A stretch of DNA of 64,000 bases from Yponomeuta sedellus (GCA_934045075.1 OW203750.1:6405410-6469409), one strand, 5' to 3'; positions 1-11,065 are shown, numbered from the stretch's first letter. The notes: a model not told the origin generated them from the letters alone. Made by a program: numbers and translations.

Positions 1-304
1 GTGCTTAGTGCGAGTTTGACAGATCCAATCGAATAACTTTACTACCGCGTTAATCGAGCATTGAGTAGTGAGTATGAGTAAGTTAACCGTTCGAACTGGC
101 AAAACGCTGTCACAGTACAACTCGCACTCGCGTTTATTCATATTTTGGCTGGTAAACGTGTTCACTTCTCAACGTAAACCATTACAACTCGCACTCAGCA
201 ATTTTAATTTCCATACTTGTCGCTAGGTGGCGCTTCCTCGATGCCATAGAAATATGAGTTTACGTTAACGCGATCGAGTAGTTAAAAAACTCGCACTAAG
301 CACT
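1..304. mobile_element. Harbinger-like MITE, copy 1 (cut by window edge)
   Basis: Non-coding element with terminal inverted repeats AGTGCTTAGTGCGAGTTT. Only its first base lies outside the window. It is followed by CTG at 305-307. Two further copies of 305 bp sit at 44311-44615 (same orientation) and 44619-44923 (opposite orientation), each bounded by CTG, which defines the ends and a 3-bp CTG target duplication. A CWG duplication is known for some PIF/Harbinger elements; the superfamily is inferred from that and from no transposase. Confidence 0.7.
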
Positions 305-338
305 CTGATCTAGTTTAAATAATGTGTTTCGTATTCTA

Positions 339-1142
339 GTGTCAGTAGTTCGGTTAGTCCGGTTGACCGAACTACTGACACTTTTTAGTGTCAGTAGTTC
401 GGTTAGTCCGGTTGACCGAACTAGTGACACTTTTTAGTGTCAGTAGTTAGGTTAGTCCGGTTGCCGAACTACTGACACTTTTTAGTTTTAGTAGTTCGGT
501 TAGTCCGGTGGCCGAACTACTGACACTTTTTAGTTTCAGTAGTTCGGTTGGTCATTTTTTTTTTATAAAGTCATAAAGCGCGCTTCACCGTAGGCTTTAA
601 CATCGCTTAACAACAGGCGAGTTAGAGTCAAGCGCTACCCATTAGATTATTTAAAAAATATATATATTACATATATTAAAAATGGTTATTTAACGATTTT
701 GTGTTGAAAAAACAGGTTTACGTGATTTTCGACCTTATTGACATTTTACAATTTTGCTCGTTCAAAGTCATATTCGTGTTCAGCTGTCACACCTGTACAT
801 AAAATTGATGTTTTCCAAAAATGTCAATAAGGTCGAATTTTAAGACTTTCTTTTGATTTCCCGGCGTTCACTTGTTTTCCCGGCGTTCACTTGGTTTCCA
901 GATGTTCACTGGTTTTTTCTACATTCAATTGTTTTCCCGACGTTCAATATAATTGTTTTCTGGATATTCACTTGTTTTCCAGATGTTCACTTGTCTTGTT
1001 TTCCCGACCTTCAATTGTTTTCCAGATTTTCACTGGTTTTCATGTTGTTCATATTATTAAAAAAAATAACTTCAACCGAACTAATGAAGCTAAAAAGTGT
1101 CAGTAGTTCGGTCAACCGGACTAACAACCGAACTACTGACAC
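339..1142. mobile_element. Hairpin-array MITE at a CTAG site, long copy
   Basis: Both ends carry GTGTCAGTAGTTCGGT as inverted repeats, flanked by TA inside CTAG. The left part is an array of about four and a half palindromic hairpins of roughly 49 bp each (339-555), each reading GTGTCAGTAGTTCGGT to ACCGAACTACTGACAC. The right end has a single hairpin. A shorter copy in inverse orientation lies at 1578-1783. No transposase is present. The target duplication could be TA or CTAG; both copies sit in CTAG. Confidence 0.65.
858..1040 (+). repeat. Degenerate minisatellite inside the MITE
   Basis: About seven imperfect tandem units of roughly 19-30 bp with core GTTTTCCAGATGTTCACTTG, or the variant with CCCGACGTTCAATT. 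The open frame across it is repeat-driven and not a gene. A remnant of the same units appears inverted in the short copy (about 1675-1725). Confidence 0.6.
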
Positions 1143-1144
1143 TA

Positions 1145-1575
1145 GGTAGAGGGTGGGAAAGGCTCGCATAATACTGATCAGCTGCCGCATGGATGGAGGG
1201 ATGAGATAGTCTTATAAAAAAACGATGCCCTAACATTCAATTGACGTCGAGATGTATGTTCCTATATTATAGGCTGTATTGGAGATTGTACAAGAAGCCT
1301 CTAAGGAGTGTTTTGGAGGGATTGCGTTTCTACAAAAAACACGATTCCTCTGAAACGCTTAAGCACTGGTCCGGGCCCTCCCCCAGTTTAAATAATGTGT
1401 TTCGTCTCTTCCTCAAAGTGTTTTAGGGAATCGTGTTGTTTAGTGTATTTAGGTAATAAATACCACGATTCTTTAAAACACCTCAGATGCAGTTTCTAGG
1501 GAGTCTGTTGTATAGTGAAACCTGGGGCCTAATTATGTAAGTATCCACTGAGTTGAGTGACTTAAATTTTTCTTC
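1145..1575. other. Gap without a gene; degenerate inverted repeat
   Basis: No coding signal. It holds a degenerate inverted pair around AACACGATTCC and GGAATCGTGTT (about 1340-1440). Similar text occurs at 28140-28165 and 28600-28720, interrupted there by a LINE end, so this is probably another old interspersed repeat. Confidence 0.4.
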
Positions 1576-1577
1576 TA

Positions 1578-1783
1578 GTGTCAGTAGTTCGGTTGTTAGT
1601 CCGGTTGACCGAACTACTGACACTTTTTAGTTTCAGTAGTTAGGTTGAAGTCATTTTTTTATAATATGAACAACATGAAAACAAGTGAACACCTGGAAAA
1701 CAATTGAACGTCGGGAAAACAAAAAGTGTCACTACAAAGACACTAAAAAGTGTCAGTAGTTCGGTCCACCGAACTACTGACAC
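1578..1783. mobile_element. Hairpin-array MITE at a CTAG site, short copy
   Basis: A 206-bp relative of the element at 339-1142, with the same GTGTCAGTAGTTCGGT ends and inverse internal order. It is again flanked by TA within CTAG (left CTA|GTG, right CAC|TAG). It has one hairpin at each end and a short remnant of the minisatellite between them. Confidence 0.65.
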
Positions 1784-1785
1784 TA

Positions 1786-2413
1786 GAGGAATTTTTTGCT
1801 TTTTTAAGCTATGTACTCCAGCTGTCAAATGCATTTATTTGGGCTTTTGGAGTCTCCTAAATTCTTAATACGATAGAGTGTAATGTTACGCTATAAAAGG
1901 GCAGATCATCACCCGATGATCGTTAAGTTTGTGTCGGCCTCTACAATAGAAAAGGCTATGATATTTCATTGTGTGCGAGTGAGGCGGCAAATTTCATACA
2001 TTAGATATTTGAAGACAATATATTATTTTATAAGGGTTAAGGGTTGCGTATTTCCATAACTCTAAAATTACTACTATAAAAAACACTAATAAATGCAACA
2101 AATACATAATTCGCCACTTTTCGGGAATATTTCCCAAAAAAAAGACTGGTATCACTCACTGCTGCTGCATTTGACATCCCGATTTCGTAAATAGAGAAAA
2201 GTAAACAAAGCCTATTAAGGAAAAATATCACGAATCAGTAACTAAAAACATTTCTTATGCATGGTAGGTACCTACTCCCTTGAGACTTATTGCATTTTTT
2301 CGAGAAGTTTTTACACCACCACCACACAAGACGGCATTTCTTAAAATTTTCATTTATGTTAAATAAGACTTACTGGCCTGCCACGGCACTGCAGCCCGGA
2401 GCGTAATGGCGGC
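1786..2413. other. Gap without a gene
   Basis: AT-rich sequence. I see no exon with splice sites, no recognisable repeat ends and no homology; the short open frames here look random. Confidence 0.5.
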
Positions 2414-2423
2414 AGATTGTCCG

Positions 2424-3000
2424 TTCCTTCCTCGTGGTCAAACCTAGTAGTCAAACTGATTTAACCACGAGGAAATTTTCACATTCTTCGCGGTCAAACT
2501 ATCATATCGACGACCTCTGTGGCGTAGCGGTAGCGCGTCTGCCTACCATGCAAGTGGTCCCGGGTTCGAATCCCGTCTGGGGCAAAAAAATCCCAGGTCT
2601 TGGATGTTTACATGCTTATGATGTTCTTGTTTTACGGGGTATCCTAGTGTGGGGCCAGAAGCAATTAAAAAAAAACAAAACAAAAGATTATTATTTAAAA
2701 AATACACCCTGTGTCTTGAAATAAAATTGTACAGTTATAGAAAAAAGTTTTGTGTAACGTAATTTATTTTAAAAGCAACCTACACATATATATCGCCATG
2801 TATAATTAATACCATTCGACACTTTATTATGAATTCGTGTCGGAATATTTTCTTCTTGGAGAAGATGGTTGTACACTAAGATTACATTGTATACAGTATG
2901 TTCAAAGAGGTTATATAGTTACAGTTTGACCACGAAGAATGTTAAAATTCCTCGTGGTCAAATCAGTTTGACTACTGAGTTAGACCACGAGGAAGGAATG
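2424..3000. mobile_element. Mutator-like MITE with 10-bp target duplication
   Basis: The terminal inverted repeats are about 77 bp (2424-2500 against 2923-3000), starting TTCCTTCCTCGTGGTC. The direct repeat AGATTGTCCG at 2414-2423 and 3001-3010 flanks it exactly. Long inverted repeats plus an 8-10 bp duplication fit Mutator-like elements; if the first two bases are counted as element, the duplication is 8 bp and hAT is possible. A SINE has inserted into it at about 2509-2690. Confidence 0.6.
2509..2690 (+). mobile_element. tRNA-derived SINE, family A
   Basis: It has a tRNA-like head (about 2512-2584) with a box A-like GTGGCGTAGCGGTAGCG and a box B GGTTCGAATCC, then a tail ending near GGGGCCAGAAGCAATT. 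The tail recurs at 41786-41890 and inverted at 17085-17190 and 49545-49715. These are the internal RNA polymerase III promoter boxes expected of a tRNA-derived SINE. Confidence 0.7.
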
Positions 3001-3010
3001 AGATTGTCCG

Positions 3011-5840
3011 ACTTGGTGTATCTTCTGTGTGAGTTAGCTCGTGTATGTACACGAAAGTGTAGGACTAGCGGTGCTTCACACCTTAACAATAACAAGGCAT
3101 TATTTAATGGTTCTGTGATTTAATAGAGTCTGTGGTTTGTGACAGTTCTCAGAATAATTTATTGTTCTGAGTGAGTGTGTTGCCAAACGTACCGCATTTC
3201 CGCTTTTTTCCGCTTTTCTGATAGTGGATCCGCTTTCCGCTTTACACTAACGCGGTTCCGCTTTTTTCGAAATTGGTTCAATGCGTAGATAGAGTAGAAC
3301 TATAGATCAAGGCACAGTGTAACCGTTTTCACGTCGGTGAATATTATTTGTTTGTGTGCGTGAATGTTGCCACAGTAAAAGTGAATTGCCATAATGAGGG
3401 ATAAAATATTTCAGTCGTTCATAGGCCATGAATAAAAATGCAGATTTAGTTTTGAATTTTATTAATCATACATGTCTGACAATTGTTTGCAGAACGTAGC
3501 AAACGTTTTATAAACAATTGTCATTTTGTATAATTAAATATACGTTTTATTTTACACGTTTAAATTTTACAAGTTAAGGCGCTTAGGGACGCTATCTAGG
3601 ACCACCAATGGAATACAATCATAAACTGTTTTATTAATAAGTTTTTTTCATATAAAAATTCACCATATAAAAAATCTTTCGAAGGGTACCTCAGACCACC
3701 AAAATGTACATTTTGTCGAAATGAAGAGATCATATTCGAATATTTGATGTAGGTGACCAGTTCTCTCTTCTAAATGCTAGCACCCATTTTTCCAGAACAG
3801 AACTATTTTGAAGAAATCTGGAAAAGAAACATTGCTAATATTAATAAATATTGTAATACATTAAAATATAATAAGTAATAACTTTAGTATTATTATTCGC
3901 GATACTCATACATAGCTGTTGTATATTGAACGGGTCGATTATTTATTAGGGAAATAAGGTAATTACGTTTTACCTAATAAACGATCGCGGCTAGACGGTA
4001 TTGTACGAGATTCATTGATACAAATTCAAATTTGAATTCTATACTGAATTCAAGGGCACATTGCTTGCGGCAGAATGCACAAAAACACCGAAAGGGTTCT
4101 TGCGATAAATTCGAGTTGACACATTTTCTGCTGAGTGGAATGAATGCTGAAAAATTATATGGGCAACAAGTCACATAGGAAAGCGATGCAGCTATCTAAC
4201 AAAGCATCAGGATATTATATTTGATAATTCAGTGCTGTAGCCGTAATGTTTCTGTATCTATTGTTTTTATTATAGATTTCGATATCAACCCTTGTATGTC
4301 CATAACTCTGGAGCACGGGTCCTGCATCGCAGAAAGGTTAGGCCATACTCCACCGCAGGGGCCAAGCCCGGGTTATAGTTTTAGGTACATTTGATTTTTA
4401 ATAACGATACATTAAGTATTAAAGATTCATAATATATTTTGATTACGTTTGTAACTTAATATCTGTACAAGGACAAGCCGTCGAAGTCTGGGACTTCGAG
4501 TTAAGTAATGATCACGCAGCGTTGCCAGATATACGATTTAAATCGTATTCATACGATGTTTTACATTTATGTTGCATATACTCGTACGATCAAGGGGCAG
4601 AAATCGTACGTAAACATACGACTTTTTTTAGATTTTATTCAACCAAAGTACTAATACCAACATAGCACGTCACTATTTATTCTTTTACTTACTAAGTAGC
4701 AACCCTTAAGGTAAATCTAACTAATGTGCGACGTTACCGGTTACTCGTTTTTGTGACACAGATTATGAACGCTGCTTCAGTTCAGTCAATCTTATTAAAA
4801 CAAAGATCCGAAATAGGCTGAGCAATGAAACTCTAAACGGCACACTTTTGGCAAAACAACATATTAAGCGCTATGGGTGTTGTGTGGATTTTTCTCAAAC
4901 AAGAGCAATAATATTAACATTACAGTAAAACCCTTTACGGGGATAAATAAAAACCTAAAAATAATGTGTTTATGTTTAATCGATTGTTTACTTTAAAGTA
5001 ATAGAACAAAGGTTTTGAAAACGTTCTGTTTTTTTAGCAGCCTTCTTAGGGAATACTACTTTTTATTTTCCCATCGTACGGCCGCTTATAACGTCTGCCA
5101 ACACGGTCAAGTAATGATCGGGATTTTCGACATAAACGGATGGCAACATTTTTTTACTCTTCGTTTTTTTAGGTTAGGAAAGAAAATTCTATTAAATTGC
5201 TTTTCTTACGGACTAGTTGCAAAGCTACTAGTTGAAACTTAACGAAAATACTCAACATAAGGCAACTTTGGGCTTAACAATAATTGAAACACAATAATTA
5301 CTTACCTATCAAAGGAAACTTCCCCCAAAGCTCTTTCTTAACGATTTCTGCATACGAGTACACTACAATTCACCAAACTTTCTCTATTTAGGTCACTTTT
5401 AATATATCATTTCACAAATACACGGTTGCTCTTCGAAACGGCTAGCGTAGCGTTAAATATGATAAAATTTTCAAAATCTTGTCGTTTGTTTGCCCCCAAA
5501 AACGTCAACTTGACACTGGGGGCAAACAAAAAAAGCAGTTACACTTTTGCTGTTTACTCTATCTCTTTCTCACCCATGGTCGCTACGAAGTTTGTTTCAT
5601 TTAAAACTTGTATGTGTGCGCTGTGGCTTGCTCTATAGTTTTACTCCCTCTACGGTTCAATGTCATGTTCATCCTACTTTCAACAAGTCAGTTTCCGTTT
5701 ATTGCATACAGACAGCGCGCTGTGCGTGCATGCGTGCGTGTAGTCTATGCAGCAGGCCACAGACTATCATACTAGTCCATTCACAACAGCAAAGCAAGAA
5801 GTGCGCGCTAATTTTGAACTGGTTATCTGTGCGTTATTTT
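3011..5840. other. Long AT-rich gap without a gene
   Basis: No supportable exon. Visible items are a repeated TTCCGCTTTT motif (3200-3265, and similar text at 9505-9540), a fragment shared in inverse orientation with 31745-31835 (about 3895-3995), a truncated family B repeat at 4278-4376 and a short GTGCGTGCATGCGTGCG-type low-complexity stretch near 5720. Confidence 0.45.
4278..4376 (-). repeat. Family B interspersed repeat, 3' fragment
   Basis: The inverse of the 3' end of family B, a roughly 350-400 bp dispersed repeat: it starts with ATATCAACCCTTG, then holds the GGCCATACTCCACC block. Thirteen other copies or fragments occur in the window; 12708-13100 is one of the most complete. Confidence 0.7.
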
Positions 5841-5845
5841 ATTCC

Positions 5846-6035
5846 TGTTAGTTTGAGTTTGTATATTCAATGAAGATTTATATTGGCAGCTTTCTTTCTT
5901 TATGGTTTTATATTAGACATCTATCAAATTGTAGAATACTTCGATATGCCTTGTCAGTTTGCTATGTTCTTGTGAATTGGTTGTAAATAAATAATAAATA
6001 TGATTTTACAGTCTTCCCTTACAAATATATTAACA
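5846..6035 (+). repeat. Copia 5' LTR
   Basis: Starts TGTTAG and ends TTAACA (the TG...CA rule). It contains AATAAATAATAAATATG near its 3' end, a possible polyadenylation region. It is 190 bp. Confidence 0.95.
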
Positions 6036-6071
6036 TGGTGAAAACCAAGTAAGTGGATAAAATGGCCAATC

Positions 6072-6706
6072 ATGAATAATATCGTAATTCCAATTTTTGA
6101 CGGGACAGATTATTCGAATTGGAAAATTCGTTTGATGAAATTTCTTCAATTCAAAAAATGTAAAGATGTTGCTATACGATTAAAAATGGAAAGTGATGAT
6201 GAGGCATCATGGTATGAGATGGATATTCAAGCGACAAACTATATATACTGCGCAATTACGAATCAGCAGCTAGAATATATCGGCGACTTAGACTCAACGT
6301 ACAAAATAATTTCGAAGTTCGACGAAATGTATTTAAAACAATCCACAGCGCTACAAATCGTATGTAGAAGCAATTTAGAGAATATTAATTTAGCAAAATA
6401 TTCAGATATCAACATATTTTTTGATGAATTCGAACGATGTGTCAACGATTTAAAAAAGGCAGGCGCTATAATGACAGAAAGCGAAAAATTAAATTATATG
6501 CTAAAAGCATTACCAGGAGAGTATAGTTATATTGGAGATTTAATAGACGTATTACCGGAAAAAGAAAGGACAGTTGAATACTTGAAAAGCAAAATTCGTA
6601 TGAAAAATATAATTAAGAAAGAGGAAGATATACCGGATAAATCAAACGCATTTAAAGCAAATGTAGAGAACAAACCTGTTTTACTCGTGGAAAACCTGGA
6701 CACATG
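6072..6706 (+). pseudogene. Copia gag remnant
   Basis: A 211-codon open frame starting about 36 bp after the 5' LTR. It has the UBN2/Copia gag pattern, beginning MNNIVIPIFDGTDYSNW and containing the ESEKLNYMLKALP block. A frameshift near 6670 separates it from the zinc knuckle. The knuckle, read in the next frame at about 6677-6718, is CFTRGKPGHMKRDC: the second cysteine of the CX2CX4HX4C motif has become Arg. Gag packages element RNA into particles; this copy is broken at that domain. Confidence 0.85.
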
Positions 6707-8224
6707 AAAAGAGACTGTTGGCACGAAAACCGTGGTCGTGGACGCGGACGTCAAGGTCCAAATCGTGGTCGTGGACCTGGCCGATACAATTTTGGACAGA
6801 ATAGAGGCAGAGGAAATTATGCTTATAGAAATAATAGTAATGATTATGGCATGAACAGCTTTCACACATCAACTGTAAATAGTTCGACGATTGCAAAAGA
6901 CGAAGTTAAAGTAAAACCCGGACAAATAAATTGGTTGCTTGACAGTGGATGTACTGATCATATGAATATTTCGATAAATTTAAATACGGATGAATATTTC
7001 GATAAATTTGTAACATTAAAGGAACCAATAAATGTGAAAGTTGGAGACGGAAGAATACTGAAAGCAACTAAGGTTGGAACTATTACAACTTACTTCCCGG
7101 TCTATGCAAATAAAAGCAAAGTAGAAATAAATAACGTATTCTATGTAAAGGAAATGAAAGCAAAATTATTGAGCTACTCAAAGATTACGGATGAACATAC
7201 AATAATTTCTAAAGGATATTTAACGAAGATTTACAACTCTAATAATGAATTGATAGCAATTGCGAAAAAGGATGAAAGACTATTTAAGATAACGAGTTTT
7301 GTTTCGAAAGAAATTAACGCGAATGCGGTAAACAGTAAAATGACGAACAAAGAAAGACTTCACAGAATATTTGGGCATCTAAATTTTAACTATCTTGACT
7401 TTATGTGCAAAAAACAACTCGTGGAAAAAATGCCTCAAGAATTAGAAGAAGATTACATGAAATGTGCTATATGTATTGAAAACAAGATGCACAACTTACC
7501 ATTTGAGAATAACATAACGAAAGCAGAAGATATACTGGAAATTGTACACACTGATATTAATGGGCCGCACAGAACAACAGGACATGCAGGAGAAAAATAC
7601 TTCTTGACATTTATAGATGATTATAGTAAGTTAGCGAAAGTTTGTTGCATCTAGTCTAAGGATCAAGTGTATGAATGCTTTGAGGAGTACGTAAATGAAT
7701 TGCAAAACATGACGGGCAAAGTAATAAAAGAATTGAGATGTGATAATGGAAAGGAATATATAAACCATCGTATACTTAGATTTGCGAGACAAAAAGGAAT
7801 AATGATTAAACCATGCCCGGCATATGTACATGAATTAAATGGCACAGCTGAGAGATACAACAGATCGATAATGGATATGGCACGATGCCTTTTAGCGGAA
7901 GCAAATGTAGATAGACGTTTCTGGCCATGTCAATTCCAATTAAGTATACATCAAATGGATGTAGAGACAGCATTTTTAAACGGTAAAGTGTTATCAGAAG
8001 TATATGTCAAACAGCCTCTTGGTTATGAAGATGATACTGATAGAGTGTACAAATTATTCAAATCTTTATACGGTTTAAAAGAAAGCCCGCGAGCTTGGTA
8101 CGAATGTTTCAATGATTTTGTGACGACTATTGGTTTTAGAAGAAGCAAATACGACTATTGTCTTTATGTTAAAAATGTAGCAAATTGTCCAATATATATA
8201 CTACTTTACACTTTATGTGGATGA
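6704..8224 (+). pseudogene. Copia pol remnant: protease, integrase, partial RT
   Basis: After an Arg/Gly-rich linker there is an aspartic protease motif LLDSGCTDHM (about 6934-6963). Then come the gag-pre-integrase zinc-binding block and the integrase core with HTDINGP and CDNGKEY. A TAG at 7652-7654 interrupts the core and the frame continues at 7655. At about 7925 the integrase text (ending FWPC) joins directly to reverse transcriptase text (HQMDVETAFLNG, then LYGLKESPRAWY). In intact Copia pol about 350-400 residues lie between these, so this is an internal deletion. The frame ends at 8222-8224. Confidence 0.85.
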
Positions 8225-9120
8225 CCTACTGATTGCTTGCAAAGATGAACAAAAGATTACTTCAATGAAAACAAAATTGGGTAATCACTTTAAAATGAAG
8301 GACATGGGAAAAGTTAAAAATTATATATTTAGGGATTGATGTTGAATATGATTATGCAAACATTTTGACCTTACATCAGGAAAAATATATTGATTCGTTA
8401 GCCAAAAAATATAAAATTGAAAAATCAAAACACCGATGGAAATGAATGCGAAACTCGAGAAAAGTGAACTTAATGAGGACGTCAAATATAGAAATCTGAT
8501 AGGAGCATTGTTATGCATAAGTTCTGGTAGCCGACCAGACATAGCTTATTGCGTCAATTACCTACGTAGGTTTCAAAATTGTTACAATGAATCACACTTT
8601 AAATATGCATTACGTGTTTTGAAATATTTATATTTCACAAAGAGCCTTAAGCTCACATATCGACAAAATTTAGAAGCTGACGTGATGGACTGTTACGTTG
8701 ATGCCGACTGGGCCGGAGATATTGTAGATAGAAAGTCTACAACTGGTTATTTAATTAGATTACTCGGCAATGTCATTTAATGGAAGTCAAAGAAACAAAG
8801 TAGCGTAGCAAAGTCTTCGACATTTGCAGAATACGTTGCATTATCAGATGCAGTAACTGAAATAATGTTTATTGCGTATTATACTTAATGATATGTTTAT
8901 AACGTTTAATGATTATGTTAAGGTTTATGAGGATAATTCCGTAGCAGTTGTTCTCGCCAAGTATGGCAATTTTACCAAGAATTCAAAATACATAGAAGTA
9001 CAGAAGTTCATGAATGTTTTAAGAAAGGAGTTATAGATGTCGTTAAAGTAAATTCTGAGGACAACGTCGCTGACATCCTCACTAAGTCCTTAGGAAATAT
9101 AAAGTTTTTAAAGATGAGAC
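8225..9120 (+). pseudogene. Copia RT C-terminus and RNase H remnant
   Basis: A frameshift near 8205 precedes the reverse transcriptase catalytic motif LYVDDLLIAC (about 8211-8240). Further frame changes follow. The stretch 8436-8780 encodes the RNase H start with CYVDADWAGD and DRKSTTGYL, then a TAA at 8778-8780, after which WKSKKQSSVA and FAEYVALSDAVTE continue the domain. At least three lesions make it non-coding. Confidence 0.8.
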
Positions 9121-9194
9121 AACTGTTGAACATATTATAGTAACTTTACTTTTAAATAACGTATCCATTACTGCAATATAAATCTTAGGAGGCG

Positions 9195-9384
9195 TATTAG
9201 TTTGAGTTTGTATATTCAATGAAGATTTATATTGGCAGCTTTCTTTCTTTATGGTTTTATATTAGACATCTATCAAATTGTAGAATACTTCGATATGCCT
9301 TGTCAGTTTGCTATGTTCTTGTGAATTTGTTGTAAATAAATAATAAATATGATTTTACAGTCTTCCTTTACAAATATATTAACA
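9195..9384 (+). repeat. Copia 3' LTR
   Basis: It differs from the 5' LTR at three visible positions (TATTAG for TGTTAG at the start, GAATTTG for GAATTGG, and CCTTTAC for CCCTTAC). It is followed by the target duplication ATTCC. Confidence 0.95.
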
Positions 9385-9389
9385 ATTCC

Positions 9390-9698
9390 TATTTCTTATT
9401 TATGTCTTATTTATAAATTATCATATCCTGGTATAAATAAAAATATAAGACCTATAAACGGAAAAAGACCAATCGGTATTGTATAATATTATATAATCAT
9501 AAAAAATCCGCTTTTTTTGCTGAAAATCCGCTTTTTTAAAGTACAGGTACTGCATTTTCAGGTTTCATATGTGGCAACACTGTGAGTGACAGTTTGTGCG
9601 TGACACAACACACACACACAGATTGTTAATTTTGTGATATCGAGAAATCCGAGTCCGTTTTTTAAAGTTTAGTCTAATTGCAGAAAAAAGCTTTCACT
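9390..9698. other. Gap upstream of zinc-finger gene
   Basis: Contains AAAATCCGCTTTTTT repeats, a short CA run (about 9607-9620) and a splice-acceptor-like TCTAATTGCAG ending at 9681, just before the start codon of the zinc-finger gene. A 5' untranslated exon could join there. Confidence 0.4.
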
Positions 9699-10280
9699 AT
9701 GGTGGAACACATAAAGGTAGAAGCAATCTACTCGTACGTAGAAGACGAATCTGACGAACCCTCTAATTTAAACTGCAAGAAAATTATGAACAAAAAACCT
9801 TTTGCGAACAACACAAAATATGCGAAAAAGTCACAAGGAATGCCCGATTTATTATATTGCGGTCTCTGCCCCGCGACCTTCGGGCGTCAAGACCATCTGA
9901 AGCGCCACATAGAGTGCCTGCACTCCAGTTTCACGTTTTGCAAGTGCCCCATCTGCTGTAAACAATTCACGAACGAAGCCGCTGTAAAAAGGCACGTAGA
10001 GTCATCTCACAGCGAGAACACAAACTATAAATGTCGGGTATGTGCTACAGCCTTCAATAGCTTCACTAAACTGTTCAAACACGAGTCCTCTCACCAGGGA
10101 GGTGGGCATAAATGCACGCATTGCGAGTCCCGATTCAAACGACGAGACCACATGCTGAGACATGTCAAATCGCTGCATTTGAACCAACATAAAGTCTGCC
10201 AGCACTGTGGCGCGACTTTGCGGCGGAGAGACCATTTGACTAAGCATTTGAGGGAAAAACATGGTATTGTCGACCAGTGA
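9699..10280 (+). CDS. C2H2 zinc-finger protein, five fingers
   Basis: A protein of 193 aa from the ATG at 9699; an upstream in-frame TTG at 9678 is not a plausible start. After a Lys-rich N-terminal 50 residues come five C2H2 fingers. Their starts are CGLCPATF (about residue 52), CPICCKQF, CRVCATAF, CTHCESRF and CQHCGATL, each with the C-X2-C...H-X3/4-H spacing, so all five look intact. Linkers are short and the protein ends soon after finger five. It is likely a nuclear nucleic-acid-binding protein; target and partner genes are unknown. No ZAD or BTB domain is visible. A second gene of the same plan (187 aa, five fingers) faces it at 15304-15867. An acceptor-like site 18 bp upstream suggests a 5' untranslated intron. 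Confidence 0.8.
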   Translation: MVEHIKVEAIYSYVEDESDEPSNLNCKKIMNKKPFANNTKYAKKSQGMPDLLYCGLCPATFGRQDHLKRHIECLHSSFTFCKCPICCKQFTNEAAVKRHVESSHSENTNYKCRVCATAFNSFTKLFKHESSHQGGGHKCTHCESRFKRRDHMLRHVKSLHLNQHKVCQHCGATLRRRDHLTKHLREKHGIVDQ

Positions 10281-10539
10281 GTTCACAGGGATAATTCATA
10301 GGAAATCTAACAAAATGTTTATTAAACATTGAGATGTACAGTATTGTCAGGAAAATGGATGGGATGAAATCGGTCACTGTGAGGGGTTCACAAAATTACC
10401 TTTAGGGTGAAGACATTGAGTGATTTACCCTTACAGAACAGTGGAAGTGTGGGATTGCAAGCTAATATAGAAATAATCACATGAAATGTGATCTTCTTAC
10501 AGTGACAAAGTGAAGTCTCTTTTGTAAATGTCTTCTTCG

Positions 10540-10810
10540 TTGTTCCCTGATGACTGAGGGACGCTATCATCGGTCGCTTGTTTCCACAGTGATCGCCATG
10601 TGGACCGCCTCGGATATGCTGCCACTTTTTGACGTCCAACCACTGTGTTGGTGCCCTCCCTCTGGCGCATTTGCCATCCATCTGGCCGGTGATCAAGATC
10701 CTCTCCAAACTATGCCTGGGAGAACACATGATATGTCCAAAGAAGCTGACAGCCTTTTCTTGGCCAAATCTAGCCAGGAGTTTATTGATGGAGAGTTCTA
10801 AGACAGACTC
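10540..10810 (-). pseudogene. LINE reverse-transcriptase C-terminal remnant
   Basis: Read on the minus strand it encodes KAVSFFGHIM, HSLERILITGQMDGK and ARGRAPTQWLD. This is the conserved end of many non-LTR retrotransposon ORF2 proteins (GHV...LE..I..G...GKR.RGR...RW.D). It is 5'-truncated and decayed. Confidence 0.65.
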
Positions 10811-10919
10811 ATTGGGTCTCTTTGCTGTCCAAGGGAGTCTCCAACTAAATAAATGTAAATAAACTAGATCACAATAATGTTTGTATTAATGAACACTTGC
10901 TGTCCCAGCAAACTCTGTA

Positions 10920-11065
10920 CCGTCACAGAATCTCAGTTAAATGATTCTTTAAAAACCTATTTAGAGGCTAAAAATTTCACCCATGCCGAGATTCGAACCC
11001 GCAACCTCTGGCTATCCGTACTCGAACCCGCAACCTCTGGCTATCCGTATCGGCTAGATATTTCC
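10920..11065 (-). mobile_element. tRNA-derived SINE, family C, with local duplication
   Basis: Inverse orientation of family C: GGATTCGAACC-type box B and CTCTGGCTATCCGT. A segment of about 28 bp containing TCGAACCCGCAACCTCTGG is duplicated in tandem (about 10993-11020 and 11021-11048). Confidence 0.7.

Larger units (their letters stand above)
5846..9384 (+). mobile_element. Copia-type LTR retrotransposon, internally deleted
   Basis: Two 190-bp LTRs (5846-6035 and 9195-9384) flank decayed gag and pol. The host duplication ATTCC is exact at 5841-5845 and 9385-9389. A purine-rich tract, AGGAGGCG, lies just before the 3' LTR. The order gag, protease, integrase, reverse transcriptase, RNase H is the Copia order. 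The LTRs differ at only three sites that I can see, so insertion was recent. Even so, integrase runs straight into mid-reverse-transcriptase, so roughly a kilobase of pol is missing and the copy cannot be autonomous. Confidence 0.95.

Noticed and set aside
853..1149. 98-codon ORF rich in Phe/Pro/Asp
   Set aside because: Encoded by the minisatellite GTTTTCCAGATGTTCACTTG; repeat-driven.
3185..9580. One large element bounded by TGTTGCCA-type ends and TTCCGCTTTT motifs, containing Copia
   Set aside because: The end similarity is about 8 bp plus low-complexity TCCGCTTTT words, and no target duplication is convincing.
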